Below, in pieces: positions 1 to 8,020 of a stretch of DNA of 43,918 nt; positions within the stretch are counted from its first letter, which is position 1; each line of letters starts with the position of its first letter. The DNA comes from Nitrososphaerota archaeon (GTDB lineage Archaea > Thermoproteota > Nitrososphaeria > Nitrososphaerales > Nitrosopumilaceae). The stretch lies in NCBI GenBank assembly GCA_016215465.1, contig JACRJT010000033.1:1-43918 (forward strand). Reading direction: 5' to 3'. Under the pieces are notes generated by a model. That model ran no database searches and was not told the origin of the DNA. It saw only the letters and a list, made by a program, of their open reading frames with translations. Position numbers and translations under genes: made by a program.

Positions 1-54
1 CAATAATGAATCTGGTATTCTGTTGCAGTTGAATTTATCATCACGTATTTGCAG

Positions 55-1635
55 TCAATATGGCAAATTCACTAATTGTGGATTTTCTGTTTGATCTTGG
101 ATATTATCCCATTCGGTTTTCTTTGGCAATTTGATAAAGAATCGCGTTCCAACACCAACAATGCTTTCAAAAGTAATCTCGCCTTCGTGCGCTTCAACTA
201 TTCTCTTGCAGCTTGTGAGGCCCAATCCCGTACCGATCTGTCTTGTGGTAAATAGTGGATCAAAGACTTTTTCTCCAAGGCTTTCAGGAATTCCTGGACC
301 TGTATCCCTTACCTCTATCATGACAAAATCCATGTTTTGATCACCATGTATTAGAATGCTGATTGTTCCAGGACGGCCATCCATTGCCTGGACTGCATTT
401 AGAATGAGATTCAAAAAGATAACTTCGATTTTTTCACTATCGCAAAGGATCTTTGCATCGTTTTGCGGTAAATGAATTTCCACGTTATCTGGAATCACTA
501 TTCGCTCAAGTACATCTGCTAACAGCGTGGAAATTTTTGTTTTGGTTTTTTGCAATGGGCGCTGTTTGATGAAATCCAAAACATCGTCTATTTGGTGAGA
601 TATTCTGTATATGCCTCTGTCGAGGCGTTTCCACTGTTCGATTTCGCTTTCAGTCAGTCTATCTGAAAGGCTGAATCTGAGCATTTCAGCAGTATTCTTT
701 ATCACGCCAAGTGGGTTGCGCAAATCATGTGCAATTCTTGCAGATAATTCTCCAACCGTGGCAAGCTTTTCTGATTTCAGCAGGTTCTTTGCCTGTAATT
801 TTACTTGTTCCTCAAGATGCTCCTTGTGTGCGGTTAGTTCCTGCTTTGATTCCTCCAGTTCTGAAACAGTATCGCTTAGTCGGTTGTTGACAAACTCTAA
901 CTCTTTTTTAGTTTCTTTGAGCTGTCTTATTTTATCTCTGAGGACGCCGTCAATTTCTTCAGTTGAAAGTTCTCTCATGAAAAAATTAGGGCTGTTCTGG
1001 GGGGCAAAATTTGATCTTGATGGGGTGCGTTCATTTTTACTAACTATATGTTTTGAATCTGGACCGGTATCGTTTTTGGCATAAAGGCTTTTGATTGTCG
1101 TATCGAAATCCCCGCCTAATCTCTTTAATTTTTCAATATTTTCAATTCGCTTTTGAATTGCAGCATTTGCCAGTTTCAAATATTGGCTAGTGCTGCCAGA
1201 TTTATCCAGCGTGGTCAGTGTTAGTGCATTTATCACATTTTGCTGTGATTTTTGCTCAAGATCCGGGAATTTTGCAATCTTTTTGCTGATCAATTTTTTG
1301 ATGATACTTCCAAGCGAAAACTGGCCAATTGTTTTAAACAATACCTCTTCAATTCCAATGGATTTTGATTCTCTCATAAAATTATGATCAGCCGAGTCGA
1401 CAAAAACGATAATTGTAGCAATTGGATGGATATCTAGGATTTTTTTCATAAAATCCAAAACATCGATATTCGGAAGTCGGCTATCGATAATTGTAATTTC
1501 AGGAATATGCTCCTCATACGAAGAAAACAGTTTTTTTCCATCAGTAACTTCAATGAAATTTGCGTCAATTTTTACTAAATTGACAGCAGACTTGACAAAA
1601 TCTCGGAAAAGAGTAGCGTCATCTGCTATCATCAC
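55..1635 (-). CDS. receiver domain-histidine kinase
   Basis: Two-component signalling protein of 526 residues with the receiver at the N-terminus and the kinase at the C-terminus; no membrane segment, so cytoplasmic. Seen: receiver at about 1-120 with acidic pair D5/D6, phospho-acceptor D51 and K101; a variable linker; a coiled coil at about 225-290; HisKA motif HDLRNPLG with H303; N-box near 409-417 (NLILNAVQAM), G1 box DTGPGIP at 444-450 and G2 box GTGLGL at 468-473. It should autophosphorylate on H303; the input to its own receiver is unknown. The start is GTG at 1635 or the ATG directly after it; an in-frame stop lies about 40 nt upstream. No cognate effector is adjacent. Confidence 0.93.
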   Translation of the reverse strand: MMIADDATLFRDFVKSAVNLVKIDANFIEVTDGKKLFSSYEEHIPEITIIDSRLPNIDVLDFMKKILDIHPIATIIVFVDSADHNFMRESKSIGIEEVLFKTIGQFSLGSIIKKLISKKIAKFPDLEQKSQQNVINALTLTTLDKSGSTSQYLKLANAAIQKRIENIEKLKRLGGDFDTTIKSLYAKNDTGPDSKHIVSKNERTPSRSNFAPQNSPNFFMRELSTEEIDGVLRDKIRQLKETKKELEFVNNRLSDTVSELEESKQELTAHKEHLEEQVKLQAKNLLKSEKLATVGELSARIAHDLRNPLGVIKNTAEMLRFSLSDRLTESEIEQWKRLDRGIYRISHQIDDVLDFIKQRPLQKTKTKISTLLADVLERIVIPDNVEIHLPQNDAKILCDSEKIEVIFLNLILNAVQAMDGRPGTISILIHGDQNMDFVMIEVRDTGPGIPESLGEKVFDPLFTTRQIGTGLGLTSCKRIVEAHEGEITFESIVGVGTRFFIKLPKKTEWDNIQDQTENPQLVNLPY

Positions 1636-1812
1636 GTTTACTTGAGTCAGGGCAACACATCACCGTTTATGAGAACAAGAAAATCAGTCAATATGCGTTG
1701 TATCGATTACCGCTATTTAGGGACCTGTCTGTTCGTTTTTTTGGGCAAACTTGGGAATAATGCAAAAACAAAATTGGGGTTGACATTCTCTTGGTGATTT
1801 GCTGGTTTTAAT

Positions 1813-2400
1813 TTATGATGTTTTTCTAAGCACATTGCAAGTAAAAATCTGGCTGGTTCCAAATGGTGTTTTGTGCTCTTCTTCAAAGCTTTTGAGGTGC
1901 TCAAATCCGTTTGAAAACAATTTTTTCATAGATTCCTCGGAAAATTGTTTGGTATCTAATCCACTACACATCATTGGGCCGTTTGTAGAGAAAGTTGAGA
2001 TAATCAGATAGCCACCTTCCCTTACGTGTTTTCCGGTTAATTTTACATAATTTTTTAGATCCTCTTCAGAGGTTAGAAAATGAAGCAGTGCTCTATCGTG
2101 CCAGATATCGTATGTGTCGCTTGTATCAAATTTTCTTATGTCAGATTCTACCCATTTGACCATTTCTGCGTTTTTGCCACGTCTTTGTTTTGCTCTATCT
2201 AGTGCTTTTGCGGAAATATCTAACACTGTTATGTTCTTAAAACCTAGATCAAGTAATTTTCCTGCAAGGTTGGAGTCGCCACCGCCCACATCAATAATCC
2301 CAGCATCCTTGCTAGGATTGGTTGCCAATATCAGACCAATCGATGTCTTTGGGTATTCCTGATACCAACTGACTTGGTTGGATTTTTTTCGTCCAAACAT
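1813..2400 (-). CDS. class I SAM-dependent methyltransferase
   Basis: Small cytoplasmic methyltransferase of 195 residues. Seen: glycine-rich SAM-binding motif I around 34-42 (IIDVGGGDS), an acidic residue D61 at the end of the second strand (VLDIS) expected to hold the ribose hydroxyls, and a motif IV-like stretch near 105-115 (YDIWHDRALLHFL). This resembles the UbiE/Methyltransf_25 superfamily, whose members differ widely in substrate, so the substrate cannot be read here. A 177-bp gap without a gene separates it from the kinase start. Confidence 0.85.
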   Translation of the reverse strand: MFGRKKSNQVSWYQEYPKTSIGLILATNPSKDAGIIDVGGGDSNLAGKLLDLGFKNITVLDISAKALDRAKQRRGKNAEMVKWVESDIRKFDTSDTYDIWHDRALLHFLTSEEDLKNYVKLTGKHVREGGYLIISTFSTNGPMMCSGLDTKQFSEESMKKLFSNGFEHLKSFEEEHKTPFGTSQIFTCNVLRKTS

Positions 2401-2490
2401 CTTCCCAGTGTTCTTTAAGATCGTATTCCAACTTATTTTTTTATTCGAATTTGTTAATAATGATTTGTGCCTAGAAATCTGACGCCCTTT

Positions 2491-2895
2491 CTACCTGCCA
2501 TTTCTCTCGCCCAAGGCAATGATACTGCCTATTATTCCAAGTATTGCACCTAGAATTGAAAAGCCCATTCCTGTGAACCCTACAATAGAAAATACAAGTA
2601 CGATTACTCCCCAAATCCGCGTTTCTTGTGGCCTTGCGTTCATCATTATTGCCCCAAAGAGTATCATTGCACCCGCTACAAGAGATAGTGGGAATAGCCA
2701 TCCTCCAATGAACCAATGCCCAGCGCCCCAGCCACCACCCATCATCCCCCCCATCATACCGTCCATAGGGGAAGCCTGAAAGTTCGCAAGGAAGAGCCAC
2801 GGCATGATGCCCCAGAATATGATAATAACTCCTGAGGCCAGCGATAGTGCAAATGCTGCTGACGGTACTCTACTTTCGGTGGTTCCAGATGCCAT
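2491..2895 (-). CDS. small membrane protein with Met/Gly-rich loop
   Basis: Membrane protein of 134 residues, family not recognised. Hydrophobic segments lie near 14-36, 62-84 and 92-128 (the last probably two helices), giving about four membrane spans. Between the first two is a loop near 42-60 with repeated Met-Met-Gly-Gly, Trp, Gly and His. Such Met/His-rich loops can bind Cu(I) in other proteins; here that is only a suggestion. The start is the ATG at 2895. No cysteine is present. Confidence 0.7.
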   Translation of the reverse strand: MASGTTESRVPSAAFALSLASGVIIIFWGIMPWLFLANFQASPMDGMMGGMMGGGWGAGHWFIGGWLFPLSLVAGAMILFGAIMMNARPQETRIWGVIVLVFSIVGFTGMGFSILGAILGIIGSIIALGERNGR

Positions 2896-2972
2896 ATCTG
2901 AAATATTGCCTCTCTAGTATTTATCTACCAAGAAAGCAATGTAATGCGCTGCAACGGTTCTAATCATCACCG

Positions 2973-3290
2973 TTAAAAGGTAAGCACCCTATCGGATTCT
3001 GTCACCAATTTTAGCATGTCCTTCATTGTAGAAATCGGACAAACTTCAAATTGCATGTTTCTTGATTTGATGCAGGTTCCACAGGCAAGCATTGTTCCCC
3101 CAAGTTGCTTTAGCTTGTCAATCTGTTCTACTACATTGAATTTTTCGTCTTTGATATTTTCAATTTCTACGCCCTTTCCTAATAGAAAGATCTTTACCCG
3201 ATGTTCGTCCAAAATTGCAGTATTTGCAAATCTCAGGGCATTCCAAGCTATTTCGGCATCATTCGTACTCAGTATTATTCCAATTTTCAT
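2973..3290 (-). CDS. DsrE-family protein
   Basis: DsrE/DsrF-like protein of 105 residues. The N-terminal strand and turn (MKIGIILSTNDAEIAWNALR) and the later FLLGKGVE match the family pattern. A CGTC pair near residues 88-91 places cysteine where family members bind persulfide or transfer sulfur. I start it at the ATG at 3290; a TTG four codons upstream in frame (3302) is possible but would put four extra residues before the conserved first strand. Role in the cell unknown; sulfur trafficking is the family-level guess. Confidence 0.82.
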   Translation of the reverse strand: MKIGIILSTNDAEIAWNALRFANTAILDEHRVKIFLLGKGVEIENIKDEKFNVVEQIDKLKQLGGTMLACGTCIKSRNMQFEVCPISTMKDMLKLVTESDRVLTF

Positions 3291-3406
3291 GAGTAAGTTC
3301 AAGCCAAATGTGATAATAATTTCAGCTGTTAATTATCAAGGTTGCAAACACCACTTTTCTATATTTTGGGAAGCAAATATACAAATTCTAATTTTTTATT
3401 CCATTT

Positions 3407-4855
3407 TTATTTTGCAGCAGAGGTGTCCTTTCCTACTTGTTCTATATGATTAATTCTCTCAGTCTTGTGAAATACCCCACTTTGTCTGAAAATTCCCCTT
3501 AGTGAACCAACAACAAATGCGGGGAATGTACAAGCATTAATGGCAACAAGATACAGCACATCCTTGTAGCCGAAATGAGTTCCAAGCAGATTGGTCGATA
3601 CTAGATTATTGATTACATAAAGAAAGAGACTAAAGGCTTGAATTGCAACTGATGATACAAAAAATAGACTTGATTCTATTGGCAGTATATCGGCACTGAC
3701 TAGCCTAAGCAAATCAACTACAATCAAAACAAAAATTAGAAGAAATTTAGCATATTGGCTTCCCGTAAAGAAGAGTTCAATTTTTTCCCAAATGGGAAGA
3801 CTGCTCTTGAATATACTTGACAATTGTTTCCTAAAACCTCTTGTATGACCTTCACTTACACGAAGTCTCTGTTTGAAATAGGCATACATCTTAACGGGAG
3901 CTTCACAATGTGCTATTGCAACAGGATAAAAGATGATCTTTTTGTAATCAAGTTGATGCTTGAGATGTAAGTCGAGTGTAAGTTCCCAATCTTCGGTTAA
4001 ATCATGTGAAAATTTGACTTTCCTTAAAACATTTGATCTTATCATAAAGAGGCTGCCAGTTATTTGCATTGGTAATTCCATATCGTTTTTGGCTACAAAT
4101 TCTATGAGATTTCTTTTCACTAGTCTAAAGTACACTCCTCTTGCAATCCAGTTTTCTTGAGAACCTATTGAAGGAATAGGAAATCCTTGTACTACAGCTA
4201 ACTTGTTCTTGGAATCGGTAAAACATTCCATGAATTTTTGTAGAGTATCCGTTTCAAGCACATGATCCGCGTCAACTATCAATGCGCATGCACTCCTTTT
4301 GTCCATCTTTTGTATTGCCATATTAAGAGCGCCTCCTTTCCACCCATCCCGACTAATCCTGTGGAATATCTTGAGATTTGAAATGGTACTTTGCCATTTT
4401 TTTAGTTCTCGAAATGTTTCATCGGTGGAATCATCCACTAGTATGATTTCAAAATTGTTTCTGCCATAAGTTAGCTGGGAGCAGGATAACATTAATTTGT
4501 TTATGACGCTGTGCTCATTGTAAGTAGCTACTAGAATGGAAACAAACGGTCTTGCAATAGTTGGTAAATCGTCCTGCTCAGGATTTATGTTTGTGTGCAA
4601 CAAGTTATGATGAATATGAATTTTGGATAATGTTGCTGATAGAAGCCGATTAACCTGCAATTTTGGTATGATCCTCTTTGCGCTCAAGAGAAAAACAATG
4701 CCTCTAACAGCAAATGCTAAGACAAGTAACGCCAATATGAGAGAAATTATGCCAAGTGGAGTAATTCTTTTCTTTTGATTTGATCTTATGTATGTGTTTA
4801 GGCCATGCCTAAAACTAAAACTACCAATGCCAAATCCATTAGTTATGCTCAACAC
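3407..4855 (-). CDS. membrane GT2-family glycosyltransferase
   Basis: Processive-type family 2 glycosyltransferase of 482 residues. Seen: membrane span at about 33-57, GT-A domain at about 100-335, then three spans near 371-390, 396-416 and 432-452. Catalytic pattern: VDDS at 140-143, DAD at 195-197 (metal-nucleotide sugar), TED at 287-289 (base) and QRLRV at 329-333 in the place of the QxxRW acceptor motif of cellulose synthase-like enzymes, with Val instead of Trp. It probably makes or exports a glycan across the membrane; sugar and acceptor are unknown. The first codon is GTG at 4855; other starts just inside are possible. Confidence 0.88.
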   Translation of the reverse strand: MLSITNGFGIGSFSFRHGLNTYIRSNQKKRITPLGIISLILALLVLAFAVRGIVFLLSAKRIIPKLQVNRLLSATLSKIHIHHNLLHTNINPEQDDLPTIARPFVSILVATYNEHSVINKLMLSCSQLTYGRNNFEIILVDDSTDETFRELKKWQSTISNLKIFHRISRDGWKGGALNMAIQKMDKRSACALIVDADHVLETDTLQKFMECFTDSKNKLAVVQGFPIPSIGSQENWIARGVYFRLVKRNLIEFVAKNDMELPMQITGSLFMIRSNVLRKVKFSHDLTEDWELTLDLHLKHQLDYKKIIFYPVAIAHCEAPVKMYAYFKQRLRVSEGHTRGFRKQLSSIFKSSLPIWEKIELFFTGSQYAKFLLIFVLIVVDLLRLVSADILPIESSLFFVSSVAIQAFSLFLYVINNLVSTNLLGTHFGYKDVLYLVAINACTFPAFVVGSLRGIFRQSGVFHKTERINHIEQVGKDTSAAK

Positions 4856-5059
4856 TCAGATTTCTAAAAAAATTAAGTTCAAACTATTAAAAAATAAAAA
4901 ATGTGCAAGGGTGGGACTTGTCAAAAACATTCAACACTCTAAACCTGATTTGGTATGATCGCGGCAAAAATGCCCAAAAATGAGATTTTTGATTCATGAT
5001 TGGGAACAACTTGTTTGTCGTCATTCCACAAACAGGGGGTTATGAGTTAGCGACAACAG

Positions 5060-5467
5060 ATGAATTTGGTGTCACTAGCAACCAAAACAAACGCAAGTGA
5101 ATTGCTCATTGTAGATGATTCGACAGCAATACGAATGTTGCTAAAAGAGATAATTGCCTTAGGCAATATCAAGAAAAAGATTATTGAAGCAGACAACGGA
5201 GTTGATGCGGTAAAATTATTCCAGCAATACAAGCCAGATCTCATAATTTTGGACATATTCATGCCAAGGGCAGACGGATTACAGGTATTACAAGCTATGA
5301 GTAAAATCAACAAACGAGCTAAGATAATCATCACAACTGCATCTGAAAACATCAAATTTGCAGAGCAGTCAAAAAATCATTACCGAATAAGTGGTGTTTT
5401 GTTAAAACCGTTTACTAAACAATATGCATTACAAATTATAAATCAGGTCATGAATCAACCATGGTAA
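5060..5467 (+). CDS. stand-alone response regulator receiver
   Basis: Single-domain receiver of 135 residues with no output domain. Seen: acidic pair D19/D20, phospho-acceptor D65 in ILDIFMP, ITTAS near 91-95 with the conserved Thr, and K116 in LLKPF. Such proteins relay phosphate or bind partner proteins rather than DNA. It faces a fragment of a histidine kinase 80 bp away, so a former kinase partner may have been lost. The ATG at 5060 is chosen because the first strand of the fold starts at about residue 14. Confidence 0.9.
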   Translation: MNLVSLATKTNASELLIVDDSTAIRMLLKEIIALGNIKKKIIEADNGVDAVKLFQQYKPDLIILDIFMPRADGLQVLQAMSKINKRAKIIITTASENIKFAEQSKNHYRISGVLLKPFTKQYALQIINQVMNQPW

Positions 5468-5547
5468 TTTATCACATTTGATCCTAGTTTTGACTAAAGG
5501 CATATGATTAAAATTGAGATTTTGTGAATAGATGCCAACACATAAAA

Positions 5548-5772
5548 CTATTGTTTTACCGGAAGACTAATTGTAAATGTAGTCGGATTGTTCTTCACGG
5601 ATGTTGTTCCATGGTGTTGCTGGATTATATTTTTGCAAGTAACCAGTCCGAGACCGGTTCCAGTCTGCTTTGTTGTAAATAATGGCTCAAAAATCTTGTC
5701 CAAGTTCTCTTGTTTGATTCCAGAACCAGTATCAATAATTTCTATAATGACATGCCCTGTACCTTTTGGCAT
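5548..5772 (-). pseudogene. C-terminal fragment of a histidine kinase
   Basis: Only the last part of a HATPase domain remains (74 residues): G1 box DTGSGI, F-box FEPLFTT and G2 box GTGLGL. The N-box, HisKA domain and sensor are missing. The frame can be extended upstream only about 12 residues before a TGA, and I find no kinase-like sequence in any frame on this strand to about 5900. The match to the last 80 residues of the kinase at 55-1635 is at family level, not a recent copy. Most likely a decayed kinase gene; expression as a lone ATP-binding module is less likely. Confidence 0.65.
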
Positions 5773-5782
5773 TATATCCAGA

Positions 5783-5790
5783 TATTTAAG
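5783..5790 (+). promoter_or_regulatory. possible TATA box before the Cys-rich small ORF
   Basis: TATTTAAG lies about 20 nt before the ATG at 5807, roughly the spacing of leaderless promoters elsewhere in this window. Confidence 0.3.
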
Positions 5791-5806
5791 ATGAAAATCA
5801 TTTTCT

Positions 5807-6001
5807 ATGAGTCATAACCCTGAACTCATACGACAAAATTTACTCTCCTATCATGCAAAAAAGTTTGCTAGTAATGGTACTGCAAGCCCAGCGATGGCTT
5901 CCTGCCGTTTCTGTCCGATTTGCATCGATTACGTATGCGCACAAACCTCTGGACCCATATTGGGATGGATCATGCGAAAGATCTCAGTTGGTCTTGTTTA
6001 G
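5807..6001 (+). CDS. possible small Cys-cluster protein
   Basis: ORF of 64 residues in the only long stretch (5773-6072, 300 bp) without an assured gene. It carries C33-x2-C36-x2-C39-x4-C44, a spacing able to bind zinc or an iron-sulfur cluster, and a hydrophobic C-terminus. A TATA-like element sits at a fitting distance. No family is recognised, and an overlapping 76-residue ORF in another frame (5853-6083) shows that this stretch is open by chance in more than one frame. The rest of 5773-6072 holds nothing I can name. Confidence 0.3.
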   Translation: MSHNPELIRQNLLSYHAKKFASNGTASPAMASCRFCPICIDYVCAQTSGPILGWIMRKISVGLV

Positions 6002-6072
6002 ATCTTTATCGCTATTAATGCGATATTTACTAGTAATTTTCAAAGTAAATCCCACTTCCCGCATCCTCTTAA

Positions 6073-6687
6073 TTATTTTTTAATTTTCTTTATTGTGTCA
6101 ATTAGCTCTTGCCGCCTTATCTCTTCGGTAAGTGCAGTCCTAGTCTCTTCGACTAGAATTCTGTCGACATCTAGCTTTCGTCTTGCCTCTTTTACTATTT
6201 TATCAAATGAAGCAAACGGGTATAGCTGCAAGTAGAGATCCTCCATCAAATCAAATGTCTTTTTTGCCTCTTCGAGCTTTCCAGTTCTGATCCTGTCGTA
6301 GATGTTTCGCCTCAATTCTCCCACACAGTCAAGCAGTCCCAAAACATACGATTCCTCTTTTACTTTTAGTGACTCAAAGGTGGGAACTGGTTTGTTTTGT
6401 ATGATTGCTAAAAATGACGACGCTTCCACAAATTCCTGCTCTGATGGTATTAGGTATCGGTACAGGCTTTGATCAATCTCTCTTCGGAATTTTTCTAGCA
6501 GCCTTTTTGCACTTTGAATTTTTGTGGCGGCGTTTTTTATATCGTTTCTGTGAATGCTAATGATTGATTCGCTGCACAACGTGATGATCTGACGAGTATT
6601 TTTTATGAGATCCTCCCTACTATCCTGAGTTTTTTCCAAGGATTTTGAAATTTTTGACAACGAAGTTTTCGCATCTTTTAGTGACAT
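6073..6687 (-). CDS. translin-family protein
   Basis: All-helical protein of 204 residues resembling archaeal translin/TRAX homologues, which form ring-like oligomers and bind or cut RNA and single-stranded DNA in eukaryotes. Seen: long charged helices throughout and the segment YVLGLLDCVGELRRNIYDR near 123-141, typical of the family, followed by a second helix pair that ends in a basic tail. The ATG at 6687 starts a charged helix. The archaeal role is not established; no nuclease partner gene is next to it. Confidence 0.72.
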   Translation of the reverse strand: MSLKDAKTSLSKISKSLEKTQDSREDLIKNTRQIITLCSESIISIHRNDIKNAATKIQSAKRLLEKFRREIDQSLYRYLIPSEQEFVEASSFLAIIQNKPVPTFESLKVKEESYVLGLLDCVGELRRNIYDRIRTGKLEEAKKTFDLMEDLYLQLYPFASFDKIVKEARRKLDVDRILVEETRTALTEEIRRQELIDTIKKIKK

Positions 6688-6761
6688 AAAATAATCAAAT
6701 TAGGACCTGCATAAAGTCGTTTTCCAAATAGCTTATTTTACCTGTACAAAATCAATCCATT

Positions 6762-7409
6762 ATGGAAATAACTGTAAAGCAGATGTACCAGATTGAGGAA
6801 AACGGACACCAGATGGGCTTTCCGCGTCAGCTCATGATGGAAAATGCAGGTGCGTCAATGGTAAAAGAACTTGTAAACAAATTTGGAAACCTATCTTCAA
6901 AAAAGGTACTCATCTTTGCAGGACTTGGAAATAACGGCGGAGATGCACTAGTTGTTGCAAGACACTTGGCAGGACACGACAGCAAGGTAACGGTAGTTCT
7001 GCTTGGCGACCCAAAAGACATCAAAACAATAGAATGCAAAACAAATTGGCAAATTTTGCAAAAAATGAAATCAGTAAAACTAACACGTGCCCTCAATGAC
7101 GTGCATGATATGAAGCCAGACATCATAGTTGATGGGATTTTAGGAACGGGCATATCTGGTACTATACGAGAGCCGCAAGCATCGGCAATTGATTTGATAA
7201 ACAAAACTAAGGCATTCAAAATAGCAGTGGATGTCCCAACTGGATTAGATCCAGACACTGGCTTGACCTCTGACAAGTACGTTACAGCGGACATGACTGT
7301 GACCTTTCATAAAATGAAAAGGGGAATGCCAAAAAGTGCAGACATCTGCGGAACGATATTTGTTGAAAAAATTGGCATCCCACCAGAAGCGGAAATTGGG
7401 GTCCTATGA
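6762..7409 (+). CDS. nnrE: NAD(P)H-hydrate epimerase (YjeF N-terminal domain)
   Basis: Repairs damaged nicotinamide cofactor by converting R- to S-NAD(P)HX, in the cytoplasm. Seen in 215 residues: start region VKQMYQIEENG with the family's MENAG box (about 26-30), the glycine-rich GLGNNGGDALVVARHL near 55-70, DGILGTG near 123-129 and VDVPTGLDPDTG near 157-168. Only the epimerase domain is present; the ADP/ATP-dependent dehydratase domain often fused to it is absent here and should be encoded elsewhere. First gene of a three-gene operon: its TGA overlaps the next gene's ATG by 4 bp. Confidence 0.9.
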   Translation: MEITVKQMYQIEENGHQMGFPRQLMMENAGASMVKELVNKFGNLSSKKVLIFAGLGNNGGDALVVARHLAGHDSKVTVVLLGDPKDIKTIECKTNWQILQKMKSVKLTRALNDVHDMKPDIIVDGILGTGISGTIREPQASAIDLINKTKAFKIAVDVPTGLDPDTGLTSDKYVTADMTVTFHKMKRGMPKSADICGTIFVEKIGIPPEAEIGVL

Positions 7410-8020
7410 TAGTACACCAACTCCAGGTGGGAAACATGCAGAATTTCACCTACATCTTAGAAGACGAGGAAACAAGCCATGCGATAATACTTGACCCGTC
7501 ATGGGATCTTGATGAAATAAAGCGAATCATAGAAAAAAATAACCTTGCAATAAAATACATTGTAAACACGCATCATCACTTTGATCACACCTTGGGCAAT
7601 GAGTCCATGGCAAAAGAGACAGGTGCAAAAATCATCCAGTATGCGTCATCGACACTAAAGCACGATATTTCTGTGTCAGATGGTGACAAGATAAAATTTG
7701 GGAACTCGGAGCTGGGAGTCATTTACACGCCTGGACACTCTAAGGACAGCATGTGCCTTGTGGGAGACGGAAAAATCTTTTCAGGTGACACCCTGTTTGT
7801 TGGTACCTGTGGCCGAGTGGACTTGCCAGGTGGGGATGCGCGTGAGATGTACCGCAGCCTAGTCGATATCTTGAGAAAATTAGACGATCGCTTGATAATA
7901 TATCCTGGCCATAATTACGGGATCACTCCGACATCAACAATTGGCGAGCAAAAAAGGATGAACCTTGTAATGCAGCCAAGAAAAGAGCAAGAATTTTTGG
8001 AAATGATGGGAATCATCTAA
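7406..8020 (+). CDS. MBL-fold metallo-hydrolase, glyoxalase II-like
   Basis: Metallo-beta-lactamase-fold hydrolase of 204 residues. Seen: HHHFDH near 57-62 (the HxHxDH metal motif), a further metal His in TPGHSKDS near 110-117, the bridging Asp in FSGDTLF near 127-133, and the last His in YPGHNYG near 168-174. The order and length match hydroxyacylglutathione-hydrolase-like proteins, but archaea of this group lack glutathione, so the true thioester or other substrate is unknown. The ATG overlaps the stop of the epimerase gene and the next gene starts directly after its stop, so all three are probably co-translated. Confidence 0.85.
   Translation: MIVHQLQVGNMQNFTYILEDEETSHAIILDPSWDLDEIKRIIEKNNLAIKYIVNTHHHFDHTLGNESMAKETGAKIIQYASSTLKHDISVSDGDKIKFGNSELGVIYTPGHSKDSMCLVGDGKIFSGDTLFVGTCGRVDLPGGDAREMYRSLVDILRKLDDRLIIYPGHNYGITPTSTIGEQKRMNLVMQPRKEQEFLEMMGII

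Noticed and set aside
1-54. Possible end of a further gene before the kinase
   Set aside because: Too short to support any call.
1636-1812. Gap searched for tRNA or small RNA
   Set aside because: No TpsiC-like box, cloverleaf or box C/D pattern seen; the same holds for the other gaps.
4901-4942. 13-codon frame MCKGGTCQKHSTL in the gap 4856-5059
   Set aside because: Very short, and the gap holds no other signal; likely chance, though the Cys/Gly start is curious.
5853-6083. 76-residue frame overlapping the small Cys-cluster frame
   Set aside because: No start signal, no domain, and runs into the translin gene end.
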